A stretch of 64,000 nucleotides of DNA from Sulfurimonas sp. (GCA_030949825.1 JAUZSC010000040.1:35428-99427); one strand, 5' to 3'; positions 19,311 to 28,753 are shown, counted from the stretch's first letter. Numbers and translations: made by a program. Notes: a model not told the origin generated them from the letters alone.

Positions 19311-19922
19311 CTATAAGTTAATAAAATTTTCTAAAATTTTGAGTCCATTGTCATGGCTTTTTTCTGGGTGTGGCTGGATGCCAAAGACATTTCCCTCTGC
19401 AACAGCAGATGTAAACTCATATCCATAATTTGTTCTACCTATAATGCTATCTTCATTTTCACACACGGCGTGATAGGTATGCACAAAGTAAAGGTAATGT
19501 TCTTCATCAAGGTTTTCAAATAAAGGATGCTCTTTTGTAAATATTCGGTTCCATCCCATGTGCGGTATTTTTAAAGGCTCTCTAAACGCTGTACTATCGA
19601 AGTGTTTCACCTTTCCCTTGATGATACCAAGACCCTCGTGCGCTCCAAACTCTTCACTCGAGTCAAAAAGAAGTTGCATACCAAGGCAGATGCCTAACAT
19701 ATACTTTCCACTCTTGGCGTATTCACGCAAAGCATCTGTCATATTTCTCTCTTTTAAATGCTCCATAGCATCTCCAAAAGCACCCACTCCTGGAAGAATC
19801 AACTTATCGTAGTCTTTGAATTTATCGGGATTACTCTCAACAACAGTTTCACATCCAAGTTTTGCAAATGCGTTTTGAACACTTGCTAAGTTTCCCATGT
19901 TATAATCAACAATAGCTATCAT
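19311..19922 (-). CDS. hisH: imidazole glycerol phosphate synthase, glutaminase subunit
   Basis: Class I glutamine amidotransferase that feeds ammonia to HisF. Start [18 protein letters not shown], oxyanion/nucleophile region [11 protein letters not shown] with the active Cys, FVHTYHAV in the middle, and the His-Glu pair in [10 protein letters not shown] near the end. 203 residues, as expected. Its start overlaps the stop of the upstream membrane protein by one base, indicating translational coupling. Confidence 0.96.
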   Translation of the reverse strand: MIAIVDYNMGNLASVQNAFAKLGCETVVESNPDKFKDYDKLILPGVGAFGDAMEHLKERNMTDALREYAKSGKYMLGICLGMQLLFDSSEEFGAHEGLGIIKGKVKHFDSTAFREPLKIPHMGWNRIFTKEHPLFENLDEEHYLYFVHTYHAVCENEDSIIGRTNYGYEFTSAVAEGNVFGIQPHPEKSHDNGLKILENFINL

Positions 19923-20836
19923 CAGGACTCTAAGCTCTCATCTATTTTTGTAAACCTTATGTAAATAGCTAAGGAAATGAGTAGCATTGAAACGCCGGCA
20001 ACGATATACATTGCATTTACTAAATGCTCTGGATCTGTAATTGCAAATTTAAACACAAGCATCAAAGCTTCAATAGAAAGTGCAATAATAATAGAACCCA
20101 AAAACTTCACCATTGTCTTATGTGGTCCGGATATATTATGCTCTTTATGCTGTCCTAGCACCTCTTCTTCTATAAGCGTTTTAACCAAATCAAATATGGC
20201 CAGGGAAAGCGTGAGTAAAATAGTTGCTTTAAACATTTCATCAATTGAGAGATGCCCCATTGATATTTCTGCAATAAAAAAGTTCTGAATTCCGTGTACA
20301 AAAAGCAATAAAGCGACAGCCGTTAATGCAAATGCAAAACAAATATATGCAAATTTAAAAAAAGTTGAAAAACCTTCATCCAGAGTATCTAAATGCGAAA
20401 TCGAGAGTACTTCATTTAAAGGCATATCAATACATGCGACAAATTTCAGTTTATCTTGATTATCAAAGATAGGATACGAAGCAGTAATCGTTAATTCTTG
20501 TGTAATCAATGATGGATAAGGATCCGTCATAGTACATCTTTTTTCTTTGACAGCACGGTAATAATAAGCACGGTCAGCACGAATTCGACCTATTCCATCT
20601 GTATCTTCTTTTGCATCTGGTAAATATGTAGGGGTAACTTGCTGACCTTTATGATCTAAAAGGTAAGCACCCTCACAATTTGCCAAATCTGCTTTTAAAC
20701 TTAAAAGCTTAGGAACAACCATGCTTTGGCTTAGGTCTTCAATCTTGTTTGGAAGATTATTTGAAAAAAGGAAACAAAAATATGCGCGTGCTTTCGTTCG
20801 CCCTTTTGCGAAATGTTGTATATCGTCAGATGCCAT
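19922..20836 (-). CDS. membrane protein with Cache/PDC-like sensor region
   Basis: A 304-residue protein. The first 150 residues resemble a single Cache/PDC sensor (YLLDHKGQQVTPTYL, then RADRAYYYRAVKEKR, then LTITASYPIFD), and the second half has four hydrophobic helices (about 165-190, 205-225, 245-265, 275-295). No kinase, methyl-accepting or cyclase domain follows, so any signal must pass through the membrane part or a partner. Orientation of the sensor is unclear because it lacks a leading TM helix. It is coupled to hisH downstream and to the 160-residue gene upstream. Confidence 0.6.
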   Translation of the reverse strand: MASDDIQHFAKGRTKARAYFCFLFSNNLPNKIEDLSQSMVVPKLLSLKADLANCEGAYLLDHKGQQVTPTYLPDAKEDTDGIGRIRADRAYYYRAVKEKRCTMTDPYPSLITQELTITASYPIFDNQDKLKFVACIDMPLNEVLSISHLDTLDEGFSTFFKFAYICFAFALTAVALLLFVHGIQNFFIAEISMGHLSIDEMFKATILLTLSLAIFDLVKTLIEEEVLGQHKEHNISGPHKTMVKFLGSIIIALSIEALMLVFKFAITDPEHLVNAMYIVAGVSMLLISLAIYIRFTKIDESLES

Positions 20837-21318
20837 TAATTAAATCCTTCTTTTTTATTCTCTAAATTTTTACTCGGTTCTGTGTTATGTGCCAAACTCG
20901 GACTAAATACTTTTTTTATAATCGACCTGAAGCCTTTTTCATTCTCTTCATACTCTCTCTCAGCCTCTTGTAAAGATGCTTCCCATGCTCCAGAAAAGCC
21001 AGGTGCATTCAACATCATCTTGCGTAATGCACCATCATAAATATTTAAAAGTCTCACTTCCGCACGACCTGGTTTTTGACCAAGTGTTTTCACTGAGATG
21101 CGCAAGTTCTCATTTTCTTTTTTTAATTTTTCTAATTCAAGTTCAAGGTTTTTACTCCCCTCTCCTGTTATTTTCATTTGACGGTTTAAATGTTCTCCAA
21201 ACTCTTTTAATTCTTTTTTGTAAGTACGAACTTCAAATCTTGACTTAATGTAACTCAAAAACCATCCTAAAACAAAGCTAGCAATGATTAACAGTATTCC
21301 AAATAAAGTATTTTCCAT
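20836..21318 (-). CDS. single-pass membrane coiled-coil protein
   Basis: A 160-residue protein: a TM helix at the N-terminus (FGILLIIASFVLGWFLSYI), then a coiled coil (about 30-75, with ELELEKLKKENENLR) and a short helical domain with LNAPGFSGAWEASLQEAEREYEE. It is translationally coupled to the Cache-like membrane protein through a one-base overlap. The pair may form one complex. I do not recognise the family. Confidence 0.6.
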   Translation of the reverse strand: MENTLFGILLIIASFVLGWFLSYIKSRFEVRTYKKELKEFGEHLNRQMKITGEGSKNLELELEKLKKENENLRISVKTLGQKPGRAEVRLLNIYDGALRKMMLNAPGFSGAWEASLQEAEREYEENEKGFRSIIKKVFSPSLAHNTEPSKNLENKKEGFN

Positions 21319-21388
21319 AATTCGTCTCCTTGTATTATTTAATTATATCATACAATGATAAAATTGTAAATTGGCTATAATTAGCTTA

Positions 21389-22396
21389 ATGAATACTAAT
21401 ATTAAAAAAATCGCACTTGTGCGCCTATCTGCTTTAGGAGACATCGTAAACAGTTCTGTAGTTTTACAGTTTATCCATGCCAAGTTTCCTAATGCAAAAA
21501 TAAACTGGATTACAGAGGAAGTTTTCTCTCCTTTATTATACAATCATCCACTTATAGATGCTGTCCACTCTGTTAATATTAAACAACTAAAAAAAGAAAA
21601 ATCTTTTTCACTCTTAAAAAAAACTATTTCTGATTTGCGCGTTCTTGGTTCGTTTGATATTATAATCGATATGCAGGGACTCATAAAATCAAGTATTGTT
21701 GCAAGGATTTTAGGAAAAAATACACATGGCTTTGACAAAAACTCTACAAGAGAATCCCTTGCATCTCTACTTTATCAATCTACTTCACATATTGCTTACG
21801 ATGAAAATATTGTACGAAGAAACTGTTTTATAGTGAGTGACGCGCTTGATTTTGAAATTACAGATGCTATGCTTTTACAAAAAAACAAAGTATTTCCCAA
21901 TCTAAAACCTTATAAGTTTGCTTCAAATGAAAAGAAAAATATAGCTCTTGTTATTGGTGCTTCATGGAAATCTAAAAAGTACCCAAAAGAAAAAGTTTTA
22001 CAACTTTGCGATGAGCTAGAAGAAAACTGTCATATTGTTTGGGGAAGCGAAGAAGAAAAAGAAGAGGCATTATGGATATGTGAACATTCTGCATCTGCCA
22101 TACTCGCCCCCAAACTCTCTCTTGTGCAACTTGTTTCATATATAGAGGCTTGTGATTTACTCATAGGAAACGACACCGGTCCTACACATATGGCATGGGC
22201 ACAAAACATTCCTTCCATCACTCTTTTTGGTCCAACAAGTTCGAGAATGATTTATAAAACACCACAAAATGTAGGCATTAAATCACCCTCTTTTGTCGAT
22301 ATTTTCAAGATAAATAAAAATGATTTTTCAATAAAAGAGATAGATTTCAAAGAAATTGCGCAAAAAGCAAGGGAGTTACTCAAAAATGCTATTTAA
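21389..22396 (+). CDS. waaC: LPS heptosyltransferase I
   Basis: GT9 glycosyltransferase that adds the first heptose to Kdo2-lipid A. Landmarks: IALVRLSALGDIVNSSVVLQ at the start, INWITEE, DIIIDMQGLIKSS, and the nucleotide-sugar site LIGNDTGPTHMAWA followed by TLFGPTSSRM. I chose ATG 21389 because the family begins just before KIALVR; a TTG at 21371 would overlap the likely -10 TATAAT. 335 residues. The downstream acyltransferase overlaps it by 11 bases. Confidence 0.9.
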   Translation: MNTNIKKIALVRLSALGDIVNSSVVLQFIHAKFPNAKINWITEEVFSPLLYNHPLIDAVHSVNIKQLKKEKSFSLLKKTISDLRVLGSFDIIIDMQGLIKSSIVARILGKNTHGFDKNSTRESLASLLYQSTSHIAYDENIVRRNCFIVSDALDFEITDAMLLQKNKVFPNLKPYKFASNEKKNIALVIGASWKSKKYPKEKVLQLCDELEENCHIVWGSEEEKEEALWICEHSASAILAPKLSLVQLVSYIEACDLLIGNDTGPTHMAWAQNIPSITLFGPTSSRMIYKTPQNVGIKSPSFVDIFKINKNDFSIKEIDFKEIAQKARELLKNAI

Positions 22397-23267
22397 ATTA
22401 TTTTTGCTTTTAGAAAAGACACTTATGCTGCTTCCAGCATCTATGAGGAAAGGTTTTTTTTCTTTACTCGCTCGAACTGGATATTTGATCTCTAGTAGAT
22501 ACAAAAAAGTTTCACATCAAAACCTAGATTTTTTGTTTAATAATACGCTTACTCAAGAAAAAAAAGAAGAGATAACTCGCTACGCGTTTAAAAATTTAGC
22601 TTTTAATTTTCTTCACGCGATGGAACTTCGTCGTATGAGTAAAGAAGACTTACAAAAGAAAATCACAATCGATAATATAGAAGCGGTAGATCGTGTTCAC
22701 AGAGAGGGTCGAGCTGTTATTTATGTAACGACACATTATAGTTCTTGGGAACTTGGAGGTGCATCTATCGGTGCTTTTATAGAACCACTCATAGCAGTTT
22801 ACAAAAAGATGAAAAATCAAAAGTATGAAACATGGCTCCTTCAAGCACGGGATAGATTTGGAAATATTTCTATGGAAAAAACAAGCGTTGTGAAACCTTT
22901 AGTTAAAAATATAAAAAATGGTCTTGCCTGTGGCTTACTTATAGATACAAATATAAATGAAAAAGAAGGTCTCATCATTAATTTTATGGGAAAAACACTT
23001 CGCCAAACCTCAACACCTGCTTTTTTAGCTAGAAAATTTAATGCTGCGATTATTCCTGTAACTATAAGAACTGACGATGAACAAAACTATACGCTGATGT
23101 TGTTTGATGAGATTAAGGTTGATTGTACGGAAGATGCTGCGGCAGACATACTAAAAGCAACCCAAGCACAAGCAGATTGGCTAGGAAACCTTATAAGGGA
23201 GGAACCAAAGTTTTGGTTTTGGCTCCACAGAAGATTTAAAAATGATCATCCTGAGATTTATTCTTAA
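22386..23267 (+). CDS. lipid A biosynthesis acyltransferase
   Basis: LpxL/HtrB-family late acyltransferase acting on Kdo2-lipid A at the inner membrane. The hydrophobic N-terminus (LFKLFLLLEKTLMLLPASM) anchors it; the catalytic H-x4-acid motif is in TTHYSSWELGG; later conserved segments include GLLIDTNINEKEG and the C-terminal FWFWLHRRFKN. ATG 22386 is preferred over the TTG at 22356. It overlaps waaC, so both are made together for LPS assembly. LpxL versus LpxM cannot be decided from sequence. Confidence 0.88.
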   Translation: MLFKLFLLLEKTLMLLPASMRKGFFSLLARTGYLISSRYKKVSHQNLDFLFNNTLTQEKKEEITRYAFKNLAFNFLHAMELRRMSKEDLQKKITIDNIEAVDRVHREGRAVIYVTTHYSSWELGGASIGAFIEPLIAVYKKMKNQKYETWLLQARDRFGNISMEKTSVVKPLVKNIKNGLACGLLIDTNINEKEGLIINFMGKTLRQTSTPAFLARKFNAAIIPVTIRTDDEQNYTLMLFDEIKVDCTEDAAADILKATQAQADWLGNLIREEPKFWFWLHRRFKNDHPEIYS

Positions 23268-24312
23268 GTTCTTTGTTCTTATATTCTTGACTTTTGGCTT
23301 CAAATAGTTTTAAAACTGTTAGAAAAAATGCAGTAATTGCAGGTCCTAAAATCATTCCCCAAAATCCAAAAGTAGCAAGTCCTGCAATGATGGAAAAGAA
23401 GATAACTAGCTCATGCATCTTGGCATCATCATCTTTGAGTAAGGCTTTATTTATCCATTTTATAATGAGTGGCTTAATGAATGTATCTGCAACAATAGAG
23501 ATAACTACAATAGAATACACTACTATAAAAATTGCATTTGCATTCGTGCCTACAGCAAATTCATAAACCATAAATGGCAACCACATTAAAATTCCACCTA
23601 TAACAGGAATCAAAGAAGCAAATCCGTACATAATGCCAAAGAGAAGTCCATTATAGCCAAGATATGAAACGGCAATACCAAATAAAATTCCCTGAAGCAT
23701 AGCATTAATGATAATTGAATAGAAAACAACACTCATAACAGATGACAATTCTTTAGCTAAAAGTTCTGTTTGGGTAACCGACATTTGAATGACGCGTTTT
23801 AAAAATGTCAATACATTCGAGCCATTGTACTGTGCAAAAAAGTAAAAGATAATGACAAGAAAAGCATTCTTTAAAAAGCTTGCACTAAAAGAACCAATCT
23901 TGCCTGTAATGAAAATTGCGTTGGAGGTTACTGTTTGCATATTTATACTTTGAAGCCCGGCTTCTATATAAGGTGCTAAAAACTGTAAATAAGGAGGGGG
24001 ATTATCTATAAACTCCCGAATATAAATATCTACCTTAGCCATATCATCTGGATTTACTGAATTTATATGCATCGTAAAACTCGTTAAAAAGTAACCTAAG
24101 GGAGCAAAAAATATACTAGCTAGCAATAGACTCGATACTAAAGATGCTAAAAATTTTGAACGAAATAGCTTTTCAAAATAGCACTGAATGTTTGAAGTAG
24201 AAACGGCTAAAAGTGCCGCAATTAAAATCGTTAAAATAAAAGGGGAATACAATAGATACATCCAATATAAAGCAGTCGCAAATAAAATTCCGACAAAATA
24301 CTGTGGTTTCAT
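23236..24312 (-). CDS. AI-2E/PerM family membrane transporter
   Basis: A 358-residue polytopic protein with about eight hydrophobic segments. The pattern YSPFILTILIAALLAVS at the start, a periplasmic helical section (DIYIREFIDNPPPYLQFLAP) and the LLFGIMYGFASLIPVIGG and GFWGMILGPAITAFFL repeats are typical of the AI-2E transporter (UPF0118, PerM) family. Substrates in the family vary (AI-2, sodium/proton exchange), so none is assigned. Start coupled to the ruvB stop; the end overlaps the convergent acyltransferase gene by 32 bases. Confidence 0.85.
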   Translation of the reverse strand: MKPQYFVGILFATALYWMYLLYSPFILTILIAALLAVSTSNIQCYFEKLFRSKFLASLVSSLLLASIFFAPLGYFLTSFTMHINSVNPDDMAKVDIYIREFIDNPPPYLQFLAPYIEAGLQSINMQTVTSNAIFITGKIGSFSASFLKNAFLVIIFYFFAQYNGSNVLTFLKRVIQMSVTQTELLAKELSSVMSVVFYSIIINAMLQGILFGIAVSYLGYNGLLFGIMYGFASLIPVIGGILMWLPFMVYEFAVGTNANAIFIVVYSIVVISIVADTFIKPLIIKWINKALLKDDDAKMHELVIFFSIIAGLATFGFWGMILGPAITAFFLTVLKLFEAKSQEYKNKELKNKSQDDHF

Positions 24313-25328
24313 TAAAATAATCCTCCATCATTTAGAGGTAGTTCAAGATTTAAAACTTCGTATGTATTTCTTGTAGCTTTTCTACCCTTTGCTGTTCTTT
24401 CTAAGTATCCATTTGCTATTAAATAAGGCTCAAGCACATCTTCTACTGTTCCCTCATCTTCACTCAGAGATGCAGCGATTGTGCTTAAACCCATTGCCCT
24501 ACCATTACTTGATGCTAAAAGATTTAAAAGTCTTAAATCCATCTCATCAAAGCCATGCGAGTTTATTCCGAGTTCATCAAGAGCGAACCTTGTACGAGAA
24601 TGGTTAATTGAATTTTCATCAGCCACCTCTGCAAAATCTCGAACCCTCCGTAAGAGTCTTAAGGCGATTCGTGGTGTTCCTCTGCTTCTTTTTGCTATTT
24701 CCATCGAGGCTTCGCTTATTATCTCTTTATCTAGCTTGTTAGAGGCTTGAACAATAATTTTAGCTAACTCATCAGCATCATAAAACTGCATTCTAAAACT
24801 CATACCAAATCTATCTCTTAAAGGATTTGAAAGCATTCCCGCTCGCGTAGTTGCACCAATGAGCGTAAACCTAGGTAAATCAATCTTTACAGTTTGTGCG
24901 GCTGGTCCACTGCCTATAATAATATCAATTCTAAAGTCTTCCATAGAAGAATATAAAATCTCTTCAACTGCAGGAGAAAGACGGTGAATCTCATCAATAA
25001 ATAAAATATCACCCTCTTCTAAGTTTGTTAAAATCGCAGCTAAGTCTCCACTTTTTTCTATCATCGGAGCTGCTGTTACTTTTATATTTGCATTCATTTC
25101 GTTTGCTATGATCAGAGCAAGAGTAGTTTTACCCAAACCAGGAGGTCCAAAAAACAAAACATGATCAAGTGCTTCTTCGCGTTTTTTACTTGCTTCTATA
25201 AAAACACCAAGATTTTTTTTTATTTTTTCTTGACCGATATATTCATTCCATGCATCTGGGCGGAGTGTTGTTTCCACACTCGTTTCCTCCGCATCGAACT
25301 TTTCTATCTCTACGATTCTGTCTATCAT
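24312..25328 (-). CDS. ruvB: Holliday junction branch migration helicase RuvB
   Basis: AAA motor that drives branch migration with RuvA during recombination. Start [20 protein letters not shown], Walker [10 protein letters not shown], Walker [11 protein letters not shown], sensor 1 IGATTRAG, arginine finger region NPLRDRFG, and the C-terminal winged helix ([14 protein letters not shown]). 338 residues, standard length. ruvA and ruvC are not in this window. It begins 12 bases after panB on the same strand. Confidence 0.97.
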   Translation of the reverse strand: MIDRIVEIEKFDAEETSVETTLRPDAWNEYIGQEKIKKNLGVFIEASKKREEALDHVLFFGPPGLGKTTLALIIANEMNANIKVTAAPMIEKSGDLAAILTNLEEGDILFIDEIHRLSPAVEEILYSSMEDFRIDIIIGSGPAAQTVKIDLPRFTLIGATTRAGMLSNPLRDRFGMSFRMQFYDADELAKIIVQASNKLDKEIISEASMEIAKRSRGTPRIALRLLRRVRDFAEVADENSINHSRTRFALDELGINSHGFDEMDLRLLNLLASSNGRAMGLSTIAASLSEDEGTVEDVLEPYLIANGYLERTAKGRKATRNTYEVLNLELPLNDGGLF

Positions 25329-25339
25329 TATTTAATGAC

Positions 25340-26131
25340 CTAGTAGGTATGAATTTCTTGAGGAAATTCTTTTGTTTGTACTTCATCTGCATAATTTTGC
25401 ACAGCCCCGCGGACTACAGATGCACCATCAATATACTTCTTAACAAACTTAGGAGTAAAGGCTTCAAAGAGTCCTAGCATATCCGAGAACACTAAAACTT
25501 GTCCATCTACATTAGCACCCGCGCCAATTCCTATAACAGGTATATCTACACTTTTAGCTACTTCCTCGGCAACTTCAGCTTTGACACCTTCTATCACCAT
25601 ACAAAAAGCACCTGCTTCTTCTATAGCTCTAGCATCTGCAATGAGTGACAATGCTTCTTGATTTGTCTTACCTTTAACCTTATATCCACCCTCACTTCTA
25701 ACAGACTGTGGTAAAAGACCAATATGCCCACATACAGCGATAGCATTTGAAGTAAGATGTTTTACAATACCAGCCTTATCTATTCCACCTTCTATTTTTA
25801 CACAATCAGCATTTGTTTCTTGAAATACTTTTATAGAATTTTTAAGTGCTGCATCTTTGTTGGTATATGTTCCAAAAGGCATATCGCAAATAACAAAACT
25901 ATTTTTAGCACCACTACAAACAGCATTTGTATGGTAAATCATTTGATCGAGTGTTGCACTAATAGTATCACTCTTGCCTGCAAAACTCATGTTTAAACTA
26001 TCGCCTACTAAAATCATGTCACAACTATCTTCAAAAAGAGAAGCGAAAAGTGCGTCATAGGCTGTTATCATCACTAAAGGCTTATTCCCTTTAGCTTTTA
26101 AAATTGAGGAGAGAGTCATTTTTTTAGTCAT
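25340..26131 (-). CDS. panB: 3-methyl-2-oxobutanoate hydroxymethyltransferase
   Basis: First enzyme of pantothenate synthesis; makes ketopantoate using methylene-THF. A 263-residue TIM barrel with PLVMITAYDALFASLF, metal/substrate region MILVGDSLNMSFAG, VKIEGGIDKAG and VIGIGAGANVDGQVLVFSDMLG. Typical bacterial length. It is the promoter-proximal gene of a panB-ruvB-permease run; the upstream 88 bases carry a TATAAT-like element shared with the divergent HPt gene. Confidence 0.96.
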   Translation of the reverse strand: MTKKMTLSSILKAKGNKPLVMITAYDALFASLFEDSCDMILVGDSLNMSFAGKSDTISATLDQMIYHTNAVCSGAKNSFVICDMPFGTYTNKDAALKNSIKVFQETNADCVKIEGGIDKAGIVKHLTSNAIAVCGHIGLLPQSVRSEGGYKVKGKTNQEALSLIADARAIEEAGAFCMVIEGVKAEVAEEVAKSVDIPVIGIGAGANVDGQVLVFSDMLGLFEAFTPKFVKKYIDGASVVRGAVQNYADEVQTKEFPQEIHTY

Positions 26132-26219
26132 TTTATCTTCTTTATTTATTTATAATCTTTTGCTAGAATGAATTTTAACTAAAAAGTGCTACAATTACAC
26201 TAAATAGGAGAATAATTTC

Positions 26220-26621
26220 ATGGGAATTAAAAGTGACTTAGATGCTAACTTTGACTTTGAGATAGTTGACGAGTTCTTGGACCATTATTCTATGATGGTC
26301 GATAGCATGGAAGTTATGATTTTAGATCTTTCTAAAACAGATATGCAAAGAAGAAGTATTGATGAATTATTTCGTGTATTTCACAATATAAAATCAGCAT
26401 CTGGATACTTAAAAATCGAAGCGATGACACGGCTTGCCACACTTGTTGAAGATGAACTTGAACAACTCCGTTCAAGTTCAAGACCAGTAAACGAAGAAAC
26501 AATTAACTGGCTTTTAGAAATAAGTGACATGTTCGCCGCATGGCATCAAAACTTTAAACTTGATGAAAACTTAGCAAAAGTAAGATTCTCTCTCTTAAAA
26601 ATCCCCGACTTGGAAAAATAA
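26220..26621 (+). CDS. stand-alone HPt phosphotransfer protein
   Basis: A 133-residue helical protein matching the histidine phosphotransfer domain of CheA-type kinases: FRVFHNIKSASGYLKIEAMTRLA with the likely phosphorylated His55, followed by a helix with VEDELEQLRSS. No kinase or receiver domain is attached. It precedes trpA without a gap, the two probably sharing a transcript. Partner proteins are unknown; the cheY at 18143 is a possible acceptor but not adjacent. Confidence 0.75.
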   Translation: MGIKSDLDANFDFEIVDEFLDHYSMMVDSMEVMILDLSKTDMQRRSIDELFRVFHNIKSASGYLKIEAMTRLATLVEDELEQLRSSSRPVNEETINWLLEISDMFAAWHQNFKLDENLAKVRFSLLKIPDLEK

Positions 26622-27362
26622 TTGAAAAAACTTGTAGCATTTATAACATCTGGTTATCCAGAAAAATCGTTTAGTATTGATTTAGCCTTAGCACTTAGTG
26701 AAAATGGTGTTGACTCACTTGAACTTGGAGTTCCATTTTCTGACCCTGTTGCGGATGGTCCACTTATAGAAAAAGCAAATCACAAAGCACTCGAGCTTGG
26801 TTTTAAGTTTGAAGACTTACTTGAAATCTCACAAGCGATAACACCGAGTATTGATACACTTTGGATGGGGTATTTCAACAGTTTTTACCAACAAAATATG
26901 CAGCACCTCATTCCTCTAGCCAAAGAGATTGGAGTAAATGGATTGATCATTCCTGACTTACCTCATGAAGAAGCTTTTCTTTACAAAGATTTGTTTACTC
27001 AAAATGGAGTTGCAAATATTAGCTTTGTTGCACCTACAGATAGTGATGAAAGAATAAAAGAAGTTGTAAGTGGAGCTCAAAAGTTTATTTATATGGTTGC
27101 CTATACTGGCATAACTGGTTCTGGTGTGAGTGAAGACTTACAGCCTTTTTTAAGTTCTATCAAGCAGCATACTAAAACACCTGTATATGTTGGCTTTGGG
27201 GTGAATCCTAAAACTGCAAAAGACAAGGTAAAAGGTGCGGATGGCGTTATTGTAGGAAGTTCTTTTATAGATGTCTTACTTCGTGAAAACCTTAACTATT
27301 CTCAAAAAATTATTGAATGTTCAAATATTGCAAAAATTATAAAATCACAAATCAATTTGTAA
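26622..27362 (+). CDS. trpA: tryptophan synthase alpha chain
   Basis: Cleaves indole-3-glycerol phosphate and passes indole to TrpB. A 246-residue TIM barrel with FITSGYPEKSFS, the catalytic Glu in LELGVPFSDPVADGP, the second catalytic acid region LIIPDLPHEE, and the phosphate loops TGITGSG and GFGVNPKTA. The start is TTG at 26622, directly after the stop of the HPt gene. It is separated from the other trp genes, which are absent here. Confidence 0.95.
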   Translation: MKKLVAFITSGYPEKSFSIDLALALSENGVDSLELGVPFSDPVADGPLIEKANHKALELGFKFEDLLEISQAITPSIDTLWMGYFNSFYQQNMQHLIPLAKEIGVNGLIIPDLPHEEAFLYKDLFTQNGVANISFVAPTDSDERIKEVVSGAQKFIYMVAYTGITGSGVSEDLQPFLSSIKQHTKTPVYVGFGVNPKTAKDKVKGADGVIVGSSFIDVLLRENLNYSQKIIECSNIAKIIKSQINL

Positions 27363-27367
27363 TAATA

Positions 27368-27697
27368 TTATTTCCCTGTATAGTTTGCACCTGCAACATC
27401 ACCGTAAGAACCAACAAATATATAAAGATTTTGTTTTCTAGTCTTTTTTATTTTTGGGTTATGAAAAACAATTACCCAGTCATTTGTAAAAGAGTTCTGT
27501 GCTTTACCTAACTTTGCAATCTCGGCATTTTTCCAACTCGCAGCAATTTTTTTTGTATTTGCTAATCGCTCAACTTCTTGTTTTGCAATTTTTCTAATCT
27601 CTGCATTAGAAGTTTTTTCTTCAATCCCTTTAGGAGTAGTATGATTATGTCCACTATGGCTATGTCCCTCAGATGCCTTAAGTGTAGTAAAAGTCAA
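27368..27697 (-). CDS. DUF6488-like exported protein, start uncertain
   Basis: A 109-residue reading frame beginning at TTG 27697, with a His-rich segment (GHSHSGHNH) and a C-terminal half NDWVIVFHNPKIKK, then NLYIFVGSYGDVAGANYTG, resembling DUF6488 proteins of sulfur-oxidising Campylobacterota. In the same frame upstream lies IKTIALFIALTFTTLKA, a good signal peptide, but it has only ATA/ATC at its start (near 27727). Either a rare start codon or a base error hides the true start. A periplasmic metal-binding role is plausible from the histidines. Confidence 0.65.
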   Translation of the reverse strand: MTFTTLKASEGHSHSGHNHTTPKGIEEKTSNAEIRKIAKQEVERLANTKKIAASWKNAEIAKLGKAQNSFTNDWVIVFHNPKIKKTRKQNLYIFVGSYGDVAGANYTGK

Positions 27698-27723
27698 GGC
27701 TATGAAAAGCGCTATTGTTTTGA

Positions 27724-27861
27724 TTATAAAGATAAGAAATCCTTTGTTATTTGAACTTTAAGTCCTGCTTTGCTACAAGCTACTTCAATATTTTCCTGAT
27801 TATCCAATAATCTTAAAAATACTTTTACTTTTTCTGTCTGTTTTATATCTATGATTGACAT
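27724..27861 (-). CDS. 45-residue conserved-looking small protein
   Basis: ATG at 27861 is preceded by AAGGAAATAT, and the frame encodes 45 residues starting MSIIDIKQTEKVKVFLRLL and ending KDFLSL, with one Cys. Its stop overlaps the expected start of the DUF6488-like gene, which argues for an operon. No family recognised. Confidence 0.5.
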   Translation of the reverse strand: MSIIDIKQTEKVKVFLRLLDNQENIEVACSKAGLKVQITKDFLSL

Positions 27862-28029
27862 ATATTTCCTTTTGTGTAATTTAATATTAAATCATTTAAC
27901 AATAGGTATAGATAACAAATTGAGAGGTTCTAAAGGTGTTTAATGTGGCTTATTAATACGAAGATATAAGTTGAGTTAAAATTGTTTAAAAAATGTTGTT
28001 ATAAAGTCTATAAATAAAGGATCTAAAAT

Positions 28030-28106
<77 letters not shown>

Positions 28107-28117
28107 ATATTTAAAAA

Positions 28118-28194
28118 TGGTGCGCACGGATGGATTCGAACCATCGGCCGCTGGTACCGCAAACCAGTGCTCTATCCAGCTGAGCTACGAGCGC
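28118..28194 (-). tRNA. tRNA-Arg (GCG)
   Basis: A 77-base cloverleaf with encoded CCA. The anticodon stem CTGGT/ACCAG encloses TTGCGGT, giving anticodon GCG for arginine CGC/CGU codons. Acceptor positions 5 and 68 are both T, a mismatch. It lies 11 bases upstream of tRNA-fMet, probably in one transcript. Confidence 0.9.
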
Positions 28195-28246
28195 ACACTA
28201 TTCTCATATAATTGAGAGGATGAAATTATAGCACTTATAACTTAGG

Positions 28247-28471
28247 CTATCCTAAATTATTAAGTTTTTTAGTAATTTCTTCTATTTTTTGCTCTTGTAC
28301 ATAAAGTTCATGCGTTTTTCTTACATATGCTTGGAGCAATAGTTTAAGGTCGTTGTTCCCCTCAATGTTAAAGTCTTTAGACATTTTGTGCTCTAAAAAA
28401 AGCGCAAAATCGTTTTCAACATCAACATCAAAACGACGACCACCTATATGTAAACCTATTTTTTTTGTCAT
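28247..28471 (-). CDS. zapA: ZapA-like cell division protein
   Basis: A 74-residue protein with the N-terminal pattern of ZapA (KIGLHIGGRRFDVDVENDF) and a C-terminal helix (LLLQAYVRKTHELYVQEQKIEEI) able to form a coiled coil. ZapA bundles FtsZ filaments at midcell. It is shorter than E. coli ZapA (109). The adjacent coiled-coil gene would be its ZapB-like partner. The assignment is moderate because the family is divergent. Confidence 0.6.
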   Translation of the reverse strand: MTKKIGLHIGGRRFDVDVENDFALFLEHKMSKDFNIEGNNDLKLLLQAYVRKTHELYVQEQKIEEITKKLNNLG

Positions 28472-28477
28472 TTGGGT

Positions 28478-28705
28478 TTAGCCTAAGATACTTTCTATTT
28501 TATTTACAATCTCTTCAATTTCTAAGTCTTTCATTGCATTTTCATCACTTAGTTTTTCTATCTCTTGATCTTTAATCTCTTTTTCTGCTTTTAATGTTAT
28601 AAGTTCGTTGCGAATCATTTCATTTTCACCCTTAAGAGCGTTGTACTGTTGAAGTATTTGAGATACCTTATCGCTTAATATTTCTAAATTGCTTTGATTG
28701 TCCAT
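28478..28705 (-). CDS. small coiled-coil protein, ZapB-like
   Basis: A 75-residue protein that is nearly all heptad coiled coil (LSDKVSQILQQYNALKGENE, then LKAEKEIKDQEIEKLSDEN). It lies six bases upstream of the ZapA-like gene on the same strand. Size and structure match ZapB, a division-ring cross-linker, but low-complexity coiled coils are hard to assign. Confidence 0.55.
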   Translation of the reverse strand: MDNQSNLEILSDKVSQILQQYNALKGENEMIRNELITLKAEKEIKDQEIEKLSDENAMKDLEIEEIVNKIESILG

Positions 28706-28753
28706 CGTATTTTTCCTATTTATTTATTATTATCATAATCTTATCAAAAGTAT

